The notes beneath the pieces are model-generated. The model did not search any database. It saw only the letters and a program-made list of their open reading frames with translations, and was not told where the DNA came from. Below are positions 53,448-62,829 of a stretch of 64,000 bases of DNA, in pieces. The DNA lies in assembly GCA_964568675.1 (NCBI GenBank), contig CAZMQV010000005.1, positions 16,474 to 80,473 on the forward strand. Direction: 5' to 3'. Each line of letters opens with the position of its first letter. Position 1 is the stretch's first letter. The stretch comes from UPXZ01 sp964568675 (lineage in GTDB: Bacteria; Bacteroidota; Bacteroidia; Bacteroidales; Paludibacteraceae). The translations under genes and the position numbers were made by a program.

Positions 53448-55292
53448 ATGAATAAAATAAAATATATATTTACAGGAGTGCTTTCACTTCTGCTGTTCAC
53501 AGGATGTTTAGATACATACAGAGAGTTGAACACCAATCCGGAGTTGTTGGGTCATACCGACCCGCGAAACGTATTCACAGGCGCCACCGAAAATTGGAAT
53601 AACAATTCGCGCGCTCATTTGATGAATAAATATTCCGGCGTCATGCAGTATATGCAGTATATCGTTTATTACGCTGGTGCGCAAGAAGGTGCTTATGTCA
53701 ATCCACTTAAAGAAAACAAACCATCTCCTTATACGCCTTACTACAATGACTACTATACGCAAATTGGCTTGAAACTACGTTATCTTGTAAATACCGTAAT
53801 CCCAATTGACCCTGAAAAAGAACGCTATCAGAATTTGGCGGCAGTAGCCAATATCCTCGAAACATACGAAGCTTGGTTGGTGTTCGATGTGAATGGCGCC
53901 GCGCCATATACCGAAGCGTTCAAATTAGTTACCGAGGGTATTCGTCAGCCTCGTTACGATTTATACCAAAAGGATATTTCCGGTAAAGAATTGTACAAGG
54001 TTTTTGATGAAAAAATTAAAGAGAATGTAGCTTTGTTAATAAGCAAACCGGCTAATCAGTACGAACTGGGCAATAATGACTATTTTTTCAAAGGAAACGT
54101 GGACAAATGGATTAAATTTGGTAATACTGTTCGTATCAAGATGGCACAACGTTTAGAGAAAGCGGATAAGGCTTTCTACGATGCTGTTGTTGCCGATGTG
54201 TTGGCTAATAGTGGTGGCATCATTACTAAAAATGATGAATCATGTATCTATAACCATCCGAACGAATACAATAACAACACGGACGATACGCACATCCTTA
54301 CTTACCAATATGCCGCTTCGCGTGCTTTGGTGAATTTCTTAAGTGCTTACGACGACCCGCGTCTGCCTTTGCTCGTACGTCGTAATGGTTTTGGCACAGG
54401 TAACAACAACACAGAAAATGATGATGTGGAGAAAACACTTGCCAAGTATTATCCGAATTATAAAACTCAGTTTGCCCAATTTGCCAAACGCTATGTGGGT
54501 ATGTCGGCTAATCCTGACAGCTCAAGCAGTTTGTGGTCGAAAGATACATATTATACCCTGCCTTACAAAGACGATAAGGGGGTTGATAAAACAATGACCG
54601 TGCGCCACAATAGTCAGATAGAAAGTAGGTTCTATGTGAAAAATGGTGGAACGGTAGGTACACAGGTAACCTCACGCGATAAAGAGGCAAGTGCTTACCA
54701 CGTGGATCAAAATAACATGACTTTATTTACTCCGCTTATTACTTACCCGGAGGTATGCTTCATGATGGCTGAAATTGCCTTTAAAGCAAACGCGGCAAAA
54801 GGTGGTAAGGATGCTTTGACATGGTATAAAGATGGTATTCGCGCTTCGATGGAGCAGTACCAAGCTTGGGCGGTTAAAATGAAAGTGCCTTCTGCAATGG
54901 ATAATAAGAGTGATAATTATTTGCCTATTACTACTGCTGCCATCGATGCTTATCTGGCACGTCCCGAATTTCAAACAGTGTCTTTGGAGAAAATCGTTAC
55001 CCAACAATGGGTGAATCTCTTTATGCGCCCCGAAGAAGCTTGGGCTACCTGGAAACGCACCGGATTACCTGCCTTTAAGGATCAGCCAGTCCCTGAAAAT
55101 GGAGTAGCTTTCCTCGAAAAAATCTCAACCGGAGGCTCCACGCTTACTATTCCTCGTAGGGGTGCTTTGTCTGTACCTAATTCGGAGAATATCGATAATT
55201 ACAACGCGGCGGTAACATCTTTGAAAACTGACGCGAATTACGGATCGTCAGCCAATGCAACGGATGGTCGCATTTGGTGGGATAAACCATAA
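53448..55292 (+). CDS. SusD-like lipoprotein (SusD/RagB superfamily), second locus
   Basis: 614 aa. Lipobox FTGC with Cys20. The beginning, DTYRELNTNPELLG, and the internal RLPLLVRR and SRALVNFLSAYDDPR segments are of the divergent SusD-like_2 type that pairs with SusC proteins of this kind; the C-terminal EKIVTQQWVNLFMRPEEAWATWKRTG is characteristic. Coupled to the preceding susC and ended by a terminator. Confidence 0.9.
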   Translation: MNKIKYIFTGVLSLLLFTGCLDTYRELNTNPELLGHTDPRNVFTGATENWNNNSRAHLMNKYSGVMQYMQYIVYYAGAQEGAYVNPLKENKPSPYTPYYNDYYTQIGLKLRYLVNTVIPIDPEKERYQNLAAVANILETYEAWLVFDVNGAAPYTEAFKLVTEGIRQPRYDLYQKDISGKELYKVFDEKIKENVALLISKPANQYELGNNDYFFKGNVDKWIKFGNTVRIKMAQRLEKADKAFYDAVVADVLANSGGIITKNDESCIYNHPNEYNNNTDDTHILTYQYAASRALVNFLSAYDDPRLPLLVRRNGFGTGNNNTENDDVEKTLAKYYPNYKTQFAQFAKRYVGMSANPDSSSSLWSKDTYYTLPYKDDKGVDKTMTVRHNSQIESRFYVKNGGTVGTQVTSRDKEASAYHVDQNNMTLFTPLITYPEVCFMMAEIAFKANAAKGGKDALTWYKDGIRASMEQYQAWAVKMKVPSAMDNKSDNYLPITTAAIDAYLARPEFQTVSLEKIVTQQWVNLFMRPEEAWATWKRTGLPAFKDQPVPENGVAFLEKISTGGSTLTIPRRGALSVPNSENIDNYNAAVTSLKTDANYGSSANATDGRIWWDKP

Positions 55293-55326
55293 GGCTTTGT
55301 AATACTCAATAAAGCTGACTATAAAC

Positions 55327-55360
55327 GAAAAGACTCCTTGTTGTTGCAGGGAGTCTTTTC
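55327..55360 (+). terminator. terminator after the second susD
   Basis: Perfect 11-bp stem gaaaagactcc (55327-55337) with ggagtcttttc (55350-55360) and a T-rich exit. Confidence 0.8.
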
Positions 55361-55454
55361 TTGCGTTTTGATATCTGTGGTGTTTCCCAAACCATGGGAT
55401 TCCCGTAATCGTATCTCGTAATTTTTTATTTATGAAATAAAAATTGCTCACAAA

Positions 55455-55485
55455 TTGGTTTTGTACAAAGGAAGCACTATTTTTG
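55455..55485 (+). promoter_or_regulatory. Bacteroidota-type promoter for the fucosidase-aguB unit
   Basis: TTG (55455-55457), 20 bp, TATTTTTG (55478-55485): good consensus, 31 bp before ATG 55517. It shows that the fucosidase is transcribed separately from the SusC/SusD genes. Confidence 0.72.
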
Positions 55486-55516
55486 TAGGTTAAAGTAGAA
55501 TTATTTATAAAAAAGT

Positions 55517-56911
55517 ATGTGTAAGATATTCAAAATCTTTATTTTGCTTCATTTTGTAGCGTTAACCTCGATTGTTAGCGCCCAACAAGGGTTTGTACAT
55601 GAAAAGTCGGATAGTTATGTTTGGCCATCCGAAAGTCGGGTGCTCGAAAACTTGGAAAAGTGGCAGGATCTAAAATTCGGTGTGCTTTTTCATTGGGGAT
55701 TATATTCCGTTCTGGGCATTGTGGAGTCGTGGTCTATCTGTGGTGAAGACGAGGAGTGGATACCCCGAGATAGTACCCTCATTTATGAAGATTACAAAAA
55801 ATGGTATTGGAGTCTGAAAGATAAATTTAATCCAACTGATTTTGACCCTGAACAATGGGCGCAGGTAACGAAAGCCGGCGGAATGAAATACATGATTTTC
55901 ACTACCAAACACCACGATGGTTTTAATATGTTTGATACCAAACAAACCAATTTCTCAATCATGAATGGAGCATTCAGGGAAAACCCCAGAGCAAATGTAA
56001 CAAAATATATTCTGGAGGCGTTTCGCAATCAAGATTTCATGGTAGGAACCTATTTTTCGAAACCCGATTGGCATAGCGATTTCTATTGGTGGAGGCGCTA
56101 CGCCACGGCAACTCGCGGTGTGAATTATAAAATCAATAGGCATCCCCAACAATGGGAAAAATTTCAGCAATTTACTTATAATCAAATAGAAGAATTGATG
56201 ACAGGATATGGTAAAGTTGATATTCTCTGGTTAGATGGTGGCTGGGTGGCGGCTCCTCGTCAAGATATCAGGATGGATAAAATAGCGACAATGGCTCGCA
56301 CCCATCAGCCTGATTTGCTGATTGTAGATAGAACCATTCATGGGAAATATGAAAATTATCAAACCCCGGAACGCTCCATCCCTGAGGTTCAACAATCGTT
56401 TCCTTGGGAAAGTTGTATCACATTGAGTAACGACTGGAGCTGGATACCAAATTCGAAATTTAAATCGGCAAAACAAGTGTTGGCGCTATTGGCAGAAGTA
56501 ACGGCTAAAGGTGGTAATCTTTTGCTTGGCGTGGGGCCAACGCCCGAAGGAGTGATTCAACCGGAAGTAACAGCTATTCTGAATGAAATTGGCGATTGGC
56601 TGCGTGTTAATGGCAGAGCGATTTACAACACGCGCATTACTCCAAATTACCGAAATGGCGATTGCTGGTTTACAGCCGATAAAGATAAAAAAACGATATA
56701 TGCGATTTGTATTCCATCGAATGAATCCAAAAATGCCGAACATGTGTCGTGGGAATCTAACATCCCGTTAAAAGGAACAAAAATTACAATGCTCAATAAT
56801 GGTAAAACTGTAAAATGGGAGCAGAAAGCAAATAAAACTTTTGTTTATCCCGATAAAAAAACAATGGATAAAGGAGAGATTCTCACATTCTCAATTCAGA
56901 TTAAAAAATAA
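55517..56911 (+). CDS. secreted GH29 alpha-L-fucosidase
   Basis: 464 aa with a signal peptide (about 1-22, ending VSAQ). GH29 blocks: WQDLKFGVLFHWGLYSV, YMIFTTKHHDGFNMFDT and VDILWLDGGW, where Asp240 is the expected catalytic nucleophile; KGGNLLLGVGPTPEG follows near residue 335. The C-terminal 70 residues form a small beta domain. The acid/base residue is not conserved in this family and cannot be fixed by eye. Predicted to release alpha-linked fucose from host or plant glycans. It precedes aguB by 15 bp. Confidence 0.9.
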   Translation: MCKIFKIFILLHFVALTSIVSAQQGFVHEKSDSYVWPSESRVLENLEKWQDLKFGVLFHWGLYSVLGIVESWSICGEDEEWIPRDSTLIYEDYKKWYWSLKDKFNPTDFDPEQWAQVTKAGGMKYMIFTTKHHDGFNMFDTKQTNFSIMNGAFRENPRANVTKYILEAFRNQDFMVGTYFSKPDWHSDFYWWRRYATATRGVNYKINRHPQQWEKFQQFTYNQIEELMTGYGKVDILWLDGGWVAAPRQDIRMDKIATMARTHQPDLLIVDRTIHGKYENYQTPERSIPEVQQSFPWESCITLSNDWSWIPNSKFKSAKQVLALLAEVTAKGGNLLLGVGPTPEGVIQPEVTAILNEIGDWLRVNGRAIYNTRITPNYRNGDCWFTADKDKKTIYAICIPSNESKNAEHVSWESNIPLKGTKITMLNNGKTVKWEQKANKTFVYPDKKTMDKGEILTFSIQIKK

Positions 56912-56926
56912 ATAGATTTCAAAGTA

Positions 56927-57799
56927 ATGAAAATAGCATTAATTCAGCAATCCAATTCGTCGGATATTTCCAAAAATTTGGATAAATTGGAGAGAAATAT
57001 TCGTGAAGCAGCATCGCAGGGAGCCGCACTCATTGTGTTGCAAGAGTTGCACAATGGTTTGTACTTTTGTCAGACAGAGGACGTATCAGTATTCGAGCAA
57101 GCCGAATCCATACCCGGTCCATCAACTGAGCGATTTGGCACACTATCCAAAGAATTGGGAGTAGTTATTGTTCTATCACTTTTTGAAAAACGTGCTCCGG
57201 GACTTTTCCATAATACCGCCGTGGTGCTCGAAAAAGATGGCACTATTGCAGGCATTTATCGTAAGATGCACATACCGGATGACCCGGCTTATTATGAAAA
57301 ATTCTATTTTACTCCCGGCGATTTGGGGTTTCAGCCCATTCAAACCTCCGTTGGCAAGATTGGCGTGCTTGTGTGCTGGGACCAATGGTATCCGGAAGCT
57401 GCCCGATTGATGGCGATGGCAGGTGCCGAAATGCTTATTTACCCAACTGCAATCGGGTGGGAGAGTAGCGATTCGGAGCAAGAAAAAAATCGTCAACGCG
57501 ATGCATGGATTACGATTCAGCGTTCACATGCGGTTGCAAATGGCATTCCGGTCGTTTCATGCAATCGAGTTGGATATGAACCCGACCCTTCGGGCGTTAC
57601 GGGTGGTATTCAGTTTTGGGGTGCCAGTTTCATTGCCGGGCAGCAAGGCGAGTTGCTTGCGCAAACATCAGATGATAAAGAAGAAATTCTGCTTTGCGAC
57701 TTGGATTTGAAGCGCACGGAACTTGTGCGCCGATGGTGGCCTTTCTTTCGTGATAGAAGAGTTGACGCGTTCGAAGAGTTGACAAAGCGCTGGCGTTGA
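56927..57799 (+). CDS. aguB: N-carbamoylputrescine amidase
   Basis: Nitrilase-superfamily enzyme converting N-carbamoylputrescine to putrescine, CO2 and ammonia. 290 aa with the Glu-Lys-Cys triad: Glu40 in VLQELHNG, Lys near 113 in YRKMHIPDDP and Cys near 148 in VCWDQWYPEA; SCNRVGYEPDPSGVTGG and IQFWGASF match AguB specifically. It acts after AguA, whose gene is about 27 kb upstream on the opposite strand. Here it is only 15 bp behind a fucosidase gene, an unexpected partner. Confidence 0.92.
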   Translation: MKIALIQQSNSSDISKNLDKLERNIREAASQGAALIVLQELHNGLYFCQTEDVSVFEQAESIPGPSTERFGTLSKELGVVIVLSLFEKRAPGLFHNTAVVLEKDGTIAGIYRKMHIPDDPAYYEKFYFTPGDLGFQPIQTSVGKIGVLVCWDQWYPEAARLMAMAGAEMLIYPTAIGWESSDSEQEKNRQRDAWITIQRSHAVANGIPVVSCNRVGYEPDPSGVTGGIQFWGASFIAGQQGELLAQTSDDKEEILLCDLDLKRTELVRRWWPFFRDRRVDAFEELTKRWR

Positions 57800-57907
57800 G
57801 CTCGTCCTAATGCCACAAACAAAAAAGGAAATTGTAATGAAGTTAACTTCTTAGATAAATGGGAAAGGCTTGTGTTGCCATTAATCACTCATCTTTCTGA
57901 ACTCAAA

Positions 57908-57915
57908 TATATTTG
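57908..57915 (+). promoter_or_regulatory. -7 element abutting the endonuclease start
   Basis: TATATTTG lies only 5 bp before ATG 57920, so transcription from it would begin at or very near the start codon and give a leaderless mRNA. No TTG is correctly spaced upstream. Confidence 0.4.
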
Positions 57916-57919
57916 TATC

Positions 57920-60745
57920 ATGCGAAATATACATAAACTTATCTGTTTAACTTGCTTTGTAATTCTTTCATCGTTCGGTATAGCATCAGTCCCTACCGGA
58001 TATTATTATCAGACAAGAGGTAAAAGCAAGGGTGAGTTAAAAACGACACTTTCCGAGATTTCACATCCGCTTCGAGTTCTTAGCTATGGAAGTGGCGAAG
58101 GCGCGACTTGGGAAGGATTTTTCAAGACAGATAGAAATGACGACAATAGCATCAAGGATAACTACTCTGCAATCGTGCGCTATTTTAATTCGTATAATTC
58201 TATTCCGGAAATGGCAATAGAACATTCTTTTCCTAAGAGCTGGTGGGGTGGGCATGAAAACAATGCGTATCGGGATTTATTTCATCTCTATCCGGCTGAT
58301 AGCCGAACAAATTCAGCTAAAAACAATTTTCCACTCGGAGAAGTTGCATCTGGTATTGTTTATTACAACACACGCTCTACGATTGGCACAAACTCATTTG
58401 GCACTGTTTATTCCGGCAATGCATTTGAACCTGCCGATGAATTTAAAGGCGATTTTGCGCGTTCTTACTTTTATGTATCGACAATTTATGAGTCTCTTTT
58501 CCCGCTTTGGAACTCACCCATGCTGAAAAATGAACTATATCCGATGTGGCAGCCTTGGGCTATTGATTTGCTTCTGAAATGGCATCGTCAGGACCCGGTT
58601 AGTGTGAAGGAATTGACTCGTAATGAAGCGATATTCTCTATTCAGGCAAATCGCAATCCTTTTATTGATCATCCGGAGTTGGCGGAGCATATTTGGGGTA
58701 ATAAGATGGATGAGCCTTTTATTTATCCGACAGAGACGAGTGCTTTCCTTGTGTCGCCTACGAGAAATTTTAAAGTTGATTTTGGTGCTGTATATCAGAT
58801 GTCTGAAATTAGTAAAACCCTATTTATTAAGGGAGTTAATATCAACGCGACATTAAAACTGACGCTTTCGAATGGAAATATCGGTTTTTCATTGGAACGT
58901 AGCAGCGTAAGTGTGTCGGAGGCAATGCAGGGAATTGATGTCTTGGTCAAAGCCGCCCCAAAGTGGTCGGGTACAATTTCCGATACATTAAATATTCAAG
59001 GTGGAGGTTTGCAGGGTGTTGTCCGAGTTCCCTTGTCGTTGGTAGTTAGCCCGGATCTTGTCGTGCTTGAGCCATCGGATGTTACGCCTTCGAGTGGAAT
59101 ACTTCGGTGGTTGAACGACGCGCAGGCTGAATCTTATAAATTGTCAGTGTATCAAAATGATACACAAGCTGGTGATTTGATGATTTCAGCTTATTACGAA
59201 GGGGCGTCGAATGATAAGGCCATTGAGTTATTTAACGGAACGGGCAAAGATGTTGATCTTTCAAAATATCAGTTGAAAAAACAGACAAACGGCGCAGGCG
59301 AATATGTGGTTAATTATAAATTGTCCGGAACGCTCCAGAATAATAAATCGTGTGTGGTGGTTTACATGTATTCTACTAACGAGGCTTTACGTTCCAAAGC
59401 CACCCATTTTGCCGATTCGGTTGTGGCATTCAATGGCAACGACGCTTTGGCTCTTTTTCGAAATGGAATACCTGTTGATGTTGTTGGAAAAAAAGATGGA
59501 GGTGCTGATTTTTATTGGGGGCAGGATAAGTATTTGAAACGAAAAAAAGAGATCACGCATCCAACGAATCTGTTTTCGATGGATGAATGGAATGTATATC
59601 CTTACTCTGAAGTGAGCTTAATCGGAGTGCATTCAATGGATTTGTCGGTTTCGGCGAATTATCTTTTCGAAGATGTGGCGGTCGGAAGTAGTAATGTTTA
59701 TTACCTTGGAGAGTTGTTGCCCAATACGAAATATACTTATCGGGTAAGCGCGGTGCGTGGAGGTATTAGTATGCCTTCTGTTAACTCCGCTCAACTGAAA
59801 ACAATGAAGTTGGAACCACCTGTCGCTCTCGAAGCAACTGATATTACATCCAATTCATTTGTTGCTAATTGGGAGGATTATCCTTATGCCGATGATTATA
59901 TGTTGGATGTTTTTCATATTCAAGGAAATACTATTCGTGAAGTTGAAGGTTTTGATGCGCTAACTTCGTCGGGAGGTTCGTTGCCGGCAGGTTGGAGTGG
60001 CAATGTAAGTGGCAATTACACAACAGAAGCAAGTTCCGGAGTGAAAATTCCGTCAGTAGGGCTTAAAAAAGATAAAGAATGGTTGCAGACTAAAGAGTAT
60101 CCAAGTGCAGTGAGCAAACTTGGTTTTATGTACCGATTCCCATCGAGTGGTGCCGGTTCTTATTTGATTTTTGAGGCAAAGAACAAGGATGGGTGGCAGC
60201 GAATTGACAGTATCGTTTATGTCAATACTTCGAAATACTTTCCTACTTATGATTTTCCAAAATCGAAAGAATTCAATACATTCAAATTTACTTATTATAA
60301 ATCGTCCGGTAATTTGGCACTCGACGATGTGTCGGTCGATTTTGGAGACGTTGATACGGTTTTTGTTGTGAAAAATAAGGCCGTTCTTGGCTCACAATCT
60401 CTTGTCGAAAGCCTAAATTCGTCATTTACATATTTCTATCGGCTTTCGTCGCGTTATAAAAGTGCGAGTTCTGCTTATTCCGAGCCAATGCAGGTTGTAT
60501 TGCTGCAAACTTCAGTTCAGAAACCCAATTCAAGTAATCTGAAGATTACAATAACGAGTAATTCGATTGTTGTGTCAGGCACAAAAGCTAAGGAACATTT
60601 ACGGCTTTATTCGCTTTCAGGGCAATTATTGTATAACAAACTGTCGGACGACCTGGAAACAGTGATTACTGATATTGGAAAGGGAGTGTATATTCTTCAG
60701 ATTGACACAGGTATGACTCGAGAAAGTTACAAACTTATAAAATAA
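57920..60745 (+). CDS. secreted endonuclease I with lamin-tail and sorting domains
   Basis: 941 aa from ATG 57920; an in-frame TTG at 57872 would place 16 residues before the signal peptide (MRNIHKLICLTCFVILSSFG). The first 280 residues are an endonuclease I (EndA/NucM type) domain: EHSFPKSWWGG with His102, then DLFHLYPADSRTNSAKNNFPLGEV, the metal and substrate motif. A beta-sandwich with lamin-tail-like features (YEGASNDKAIELFNGTG) lies around residues 420-535, followed by two fibronectin-III-like regions and a T9SS sorting domain (LRLYSLSGQLLYNKL, GVYILQID). Predicted extracellular nuclease for scavenging DNA/RNA or remodelling biofilm. Confidence 0.88.
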   Translation: MRNIHKLICLTCFVILSSFGIASVPTGYYYQTRGKSKGELKTTLSEISHPLRVLSYGSGEGATWEGFFKTDRNDDNSIKDNYSAIVRYFNSYNSIPEMAIEHSFPKSWWGGHENNAYRDLFHLYPADSRTNSAKNNFPLGEVASGIVYYNTRSTIGTNSFGTVYSGNAFEPADEFKGDFARSYFYVSTIYESLFPLWNSPMLKNELYPMWQPWAIDLLLKWHRQDPVSVKELTRNEAIFSIQANRNPFIDHPELAEHIWGNKMDEPFIYPTETSAFLVSPTRNFKVDFGAVYQMSEISKTLFIKGVNINATLKLTLSNGNIGFSLERSSVSVSEAMQGIDVLVKAAPKWSGTISDTLNIQGGGLQGVVRVPLSLVVSPDLVVLEPSDVTPSSGILRWLNDAQAESYKLSVYQNDTQAGDLMISAYYEGASNDKAIELFNGTGKDVDLSKYQLKKQTNGAGEYVVNYKLSGTLQNNKSCVVVYMYSTNEALRSKATHFADSVVAFNGNDALALFRNGIPVDVVGKKDGGADFYWGQDKYLKRKKEITHPTNLFSMDEWNVYPYSEVSLIGVHSMDLSVSANYLFEDVAVGSSNVYYLGELLPNTKYTYRVSAVRGGISMPSVNSAQLKTMKLEPPVALEATDITSNSFVANWEDYPYADDYMLDVFHIQGNTIREVEGFDALTSSGGSLPAGWSGNVSGNYTTEASSGVKIPSVGLKKDKEWLQTKEYPSAVSKLGFMYRFPSSGAGSYLIFEAKNKDGWQRIDSIVYVNTSKYFPTYDFPKSKEFNTFKFTYYKSSGNLALDDVSVDFGDVDTVFVVKNKAVLGSQSLVESLNSSFTYFYRLSSRYKSASSAYSEPMQVVLLQTSVQKPNSSNLKITITSNSIVVSGTKAKEHLRLYSLSGQLLYNKLSDDLETVITDIGKGVYILQIDTGMTRESYKLIK

Positions 60746-60872
60746 AATTTCTGAACGAACATGGCGGGCATTGTCGTTACGCATTAATCGATATGGATTA
60801 CTTCCGGTTTTTTTTGAATAATGATATTTGTTGTCAGAATTATACGACTGAGTAGAACAATCGATAAAAAAC

Positions 60873-60916
60873 ACAAAATCACTCATGAAAGTAGTTTCTT
60901 TTATGAGTGATTTTGT
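60873..60916. terminator. bidirectional terminator, endonuclease / permease genes
   Basis: Perfect 14-bp stem acaaaatcactcat (60873-60886) with atgagtgattttgt (60903-60916), with an inner gaaa/tttc pairing. Situated between convergent genes. Confidence 0.78.
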
Positions 60917-60946
60917 TGAAAATTCAGGTATAGTTTCTTTCGCTGT

Positions 60947-62392
60947 CTATTTCTTTTGTCTTACATGGCTATGTTTTATGCCATAGAAGAAATAGATTGC
61001 AAAGCCAAGCAGCATCCATGCAATTAGACGTATCCAAGTGTCGGCAGGGAGCGAAGCCATTTGTGCCAAACAGATAATCGCTCCAAGAATTGGGATAAAC
61101 GGCACCCAAGGTGTGCGGAATTTACGTGGCGCATTCGGCTCTTTTCTACGAAGAATCAATAGACCGATGCTTACAATAACAAAAGCCAACAATGTGCCGA
61201 TAGATACCAATTCGCCAAGCAATCCAATGGGAAAGAGACCTGCAAAAACTGCCGCAAAAATTCCAGTTACGATGCTTGTGATATGAGGAGTCTTGAATTT
61301 TGGATGTGTTTTTGCAAAACTTTTCCAAAGCAAACCATCACTGGCCATCGAATAAAAAATTCGGCTTTGTCCAAGTAGAAGAACCATAACTACCGAACTC
61401 AATCCGGCTATCGCGCCTATTTTTATTATTGGACGAAGCCAAAATAAGCTTTTCCCGGCTTTGTCGATAGCCAACGCGATAGGCGCGGGTACGTTTAATT
61501 CCGTGTAATTAACGATGCCGGTGAGCACAAGACTAACCACTACATATAATATTGTGCATATTGCTAATGAAACCAAAATGCCAATTGGTAAGTCACGCTT
61601 TGGATTGATGGCTTCTTGAGCTGTAGTGCTCACCGCGTCGAACCCAATATAGGCGAAAAATACAACTGCCGCGCCGGTAAGAATCCCCGACCATCCAAAA
61701 TGACCAAAACTACCTTCGTTGGCCGGAACAAATGGAACCCAATTATCTGTGTTAATATAAGCTATCCCAAAACCAATAAAAAGAAGTATAACGATAACCT
61801 TAATGATTACAACAATATTGTTCACCTTAGCGCTTTCTTTAATCCCGATTACAAGTAGGGTGGTCATTAATCCGATAATGAATACTGCGGGGAAATTAAA
61901 TATGGCACCGGTAGAACTCCATTTGCCGTGTTCGAAAATAAAAGGGCTTTGACAGATGGATGCAGGTAAGTAAATGCCAAGATCGGCGAAAAAACTTACC
62001 ACATAGCCCGACCAACCCACAGCTACAGTTGCCGAGCCAAACAGGTATTCCAGTATCAAGTCCCAACCAATTATCCATGCGATAAATTCACCCATTGTAG
62101 CATATCCATAGGTATAAGCACTTCCCGAAACGGGTATCATTGAGGCGAACTCGGCGTAGCAAAGTCCCGCGAATAAGCATCCAATGGCAGAAATAACAAA
62201 TGAAAGTGATACGGCCGGGCCCGCATGGTTGGCGGCGGCTGTGCCGGTAAGCACAAATATGCCCGCACCAATAATACAGCCGATCCCCAACATTGTAATA
62301 TTAAATGCGTTCAGGTGTCGTTTTAGTTCATTCCCTTCTTCGGCATGAGCGTTTATTTGTTCAAGACTTTTCCTGATAAAAAGATTTTTCAT
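60947..62392 (-). CDS. APC-superfamily amino acid permease (cationic amino acid transporter type)
   Basis: 481 aa, about 12-13 transmembrane helices. The start GNELKRHLNAFNITMLGIG and IIGAGIFVLTGTAAANHAGPA are the conserved first-helix unwound segment of APC transporters; GFDAVSTTAQEAINPKRDLP is the helix-6/loop motif of the CAT branch. Substrate (amino acid or polyamine) cannot be fixed. Encoded alone on the minus strand. Confidence 0.9.
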   Translation of the reverse strand: MKNLFIRKSLEQINAHAEEGNELKRHLNAFNITMLGIGCIIGAGIFVLTGTAAANHAGPAVSLSFVISAIGCLFAGLCYAEFASMIPVSGSAYTYGYATMGEFIAWIIGWDLILEYLFGSATVAVGWSGYVVSFFADLGIYLPASICQSPFIFEHGKWSSTGAIFNFPAVFIIGLMTTLLVIGIKESAKVNNIVVIIKVIVILLFIGFGIAYINTDNWVPFVPANEGSFGHFGWSGILTGAAVVFFAYIGFDAVSTTAQEAINPKRDLPIGILVSLAICTILYVVVSLVLTGIVNYTELNVPAPIALAIDKAGKSLFWLRPIIKIGAIAGLSSVVMVLLLGQSRIFYSMASDGLLWKSFAKTHPKFKTPHITSIVTGIFAAVFAGLFPIGLLGELVSIGTLLAFVIVSIGLLILRRKEPNAPRKFRTPWVPFIPILGAIICLAQMASLPADTWIRLIAWMLLGFAIYFFYGIKHSHVRQKK

Positions 62393-62731
62393 TTGCGCTG
62401 ATTTTTAATGTTTGTTAAATTCGATTGTTTCTTTTGAATCTAATTCGTTTCGAAATGAAACGCCTGTTTGGATGTAAATTATTTTTGAACAATAAGCATA
62501 TTATTAATGCAATAAATGACCAATATTGTGCAAAAATAACAAAAAAAGTAATAGTCTGTTCGTGTGGAAGTTTATTTAGTTGATTTTATTTGAATAATAC
62601 ATTGAAATAAAAAGAAACTCTATACCTTTTTTGAAATAAGATTGAGTGGGTTTTAACTATATAAGAATAAGTTAGAGACTTGATTCAAAGCACTCAAACA
62701 GAAATAAATTTAAAAATAATAAGACGATGTA
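62393..62731. other. A/T-rich gap between the permease and rpsL
   Basis: About 340 bp without a gene. On the minus strand TATTTTTG (62531-62538) may be the -7 element of the permease promoter, but no TTG at the -33 spacing was found. Otherwise nothing recognised. Confidence 0.4.
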
Positions 62732-62762
62732 TTGCCGGATAAAAAAAAAAATCGTACCTTTG
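62732..62762 (+). promoter_or_regulatory. Bacteroidota-type promoter of the str operon
   Basis: TTG (62732-62734), 20 bp, TACCTTTG (62755-62762): exact consensus, with an all-A spacer tract and a leader of about 60 nt before rpsL. Confidence 0.82.
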
Positions 62763-62829
62763 CAACCCATTTTGTATAAAGTGTAAATGGATAATTTTTA
62801 AGTATTTAATAAACAAACATTGAAAAGAA

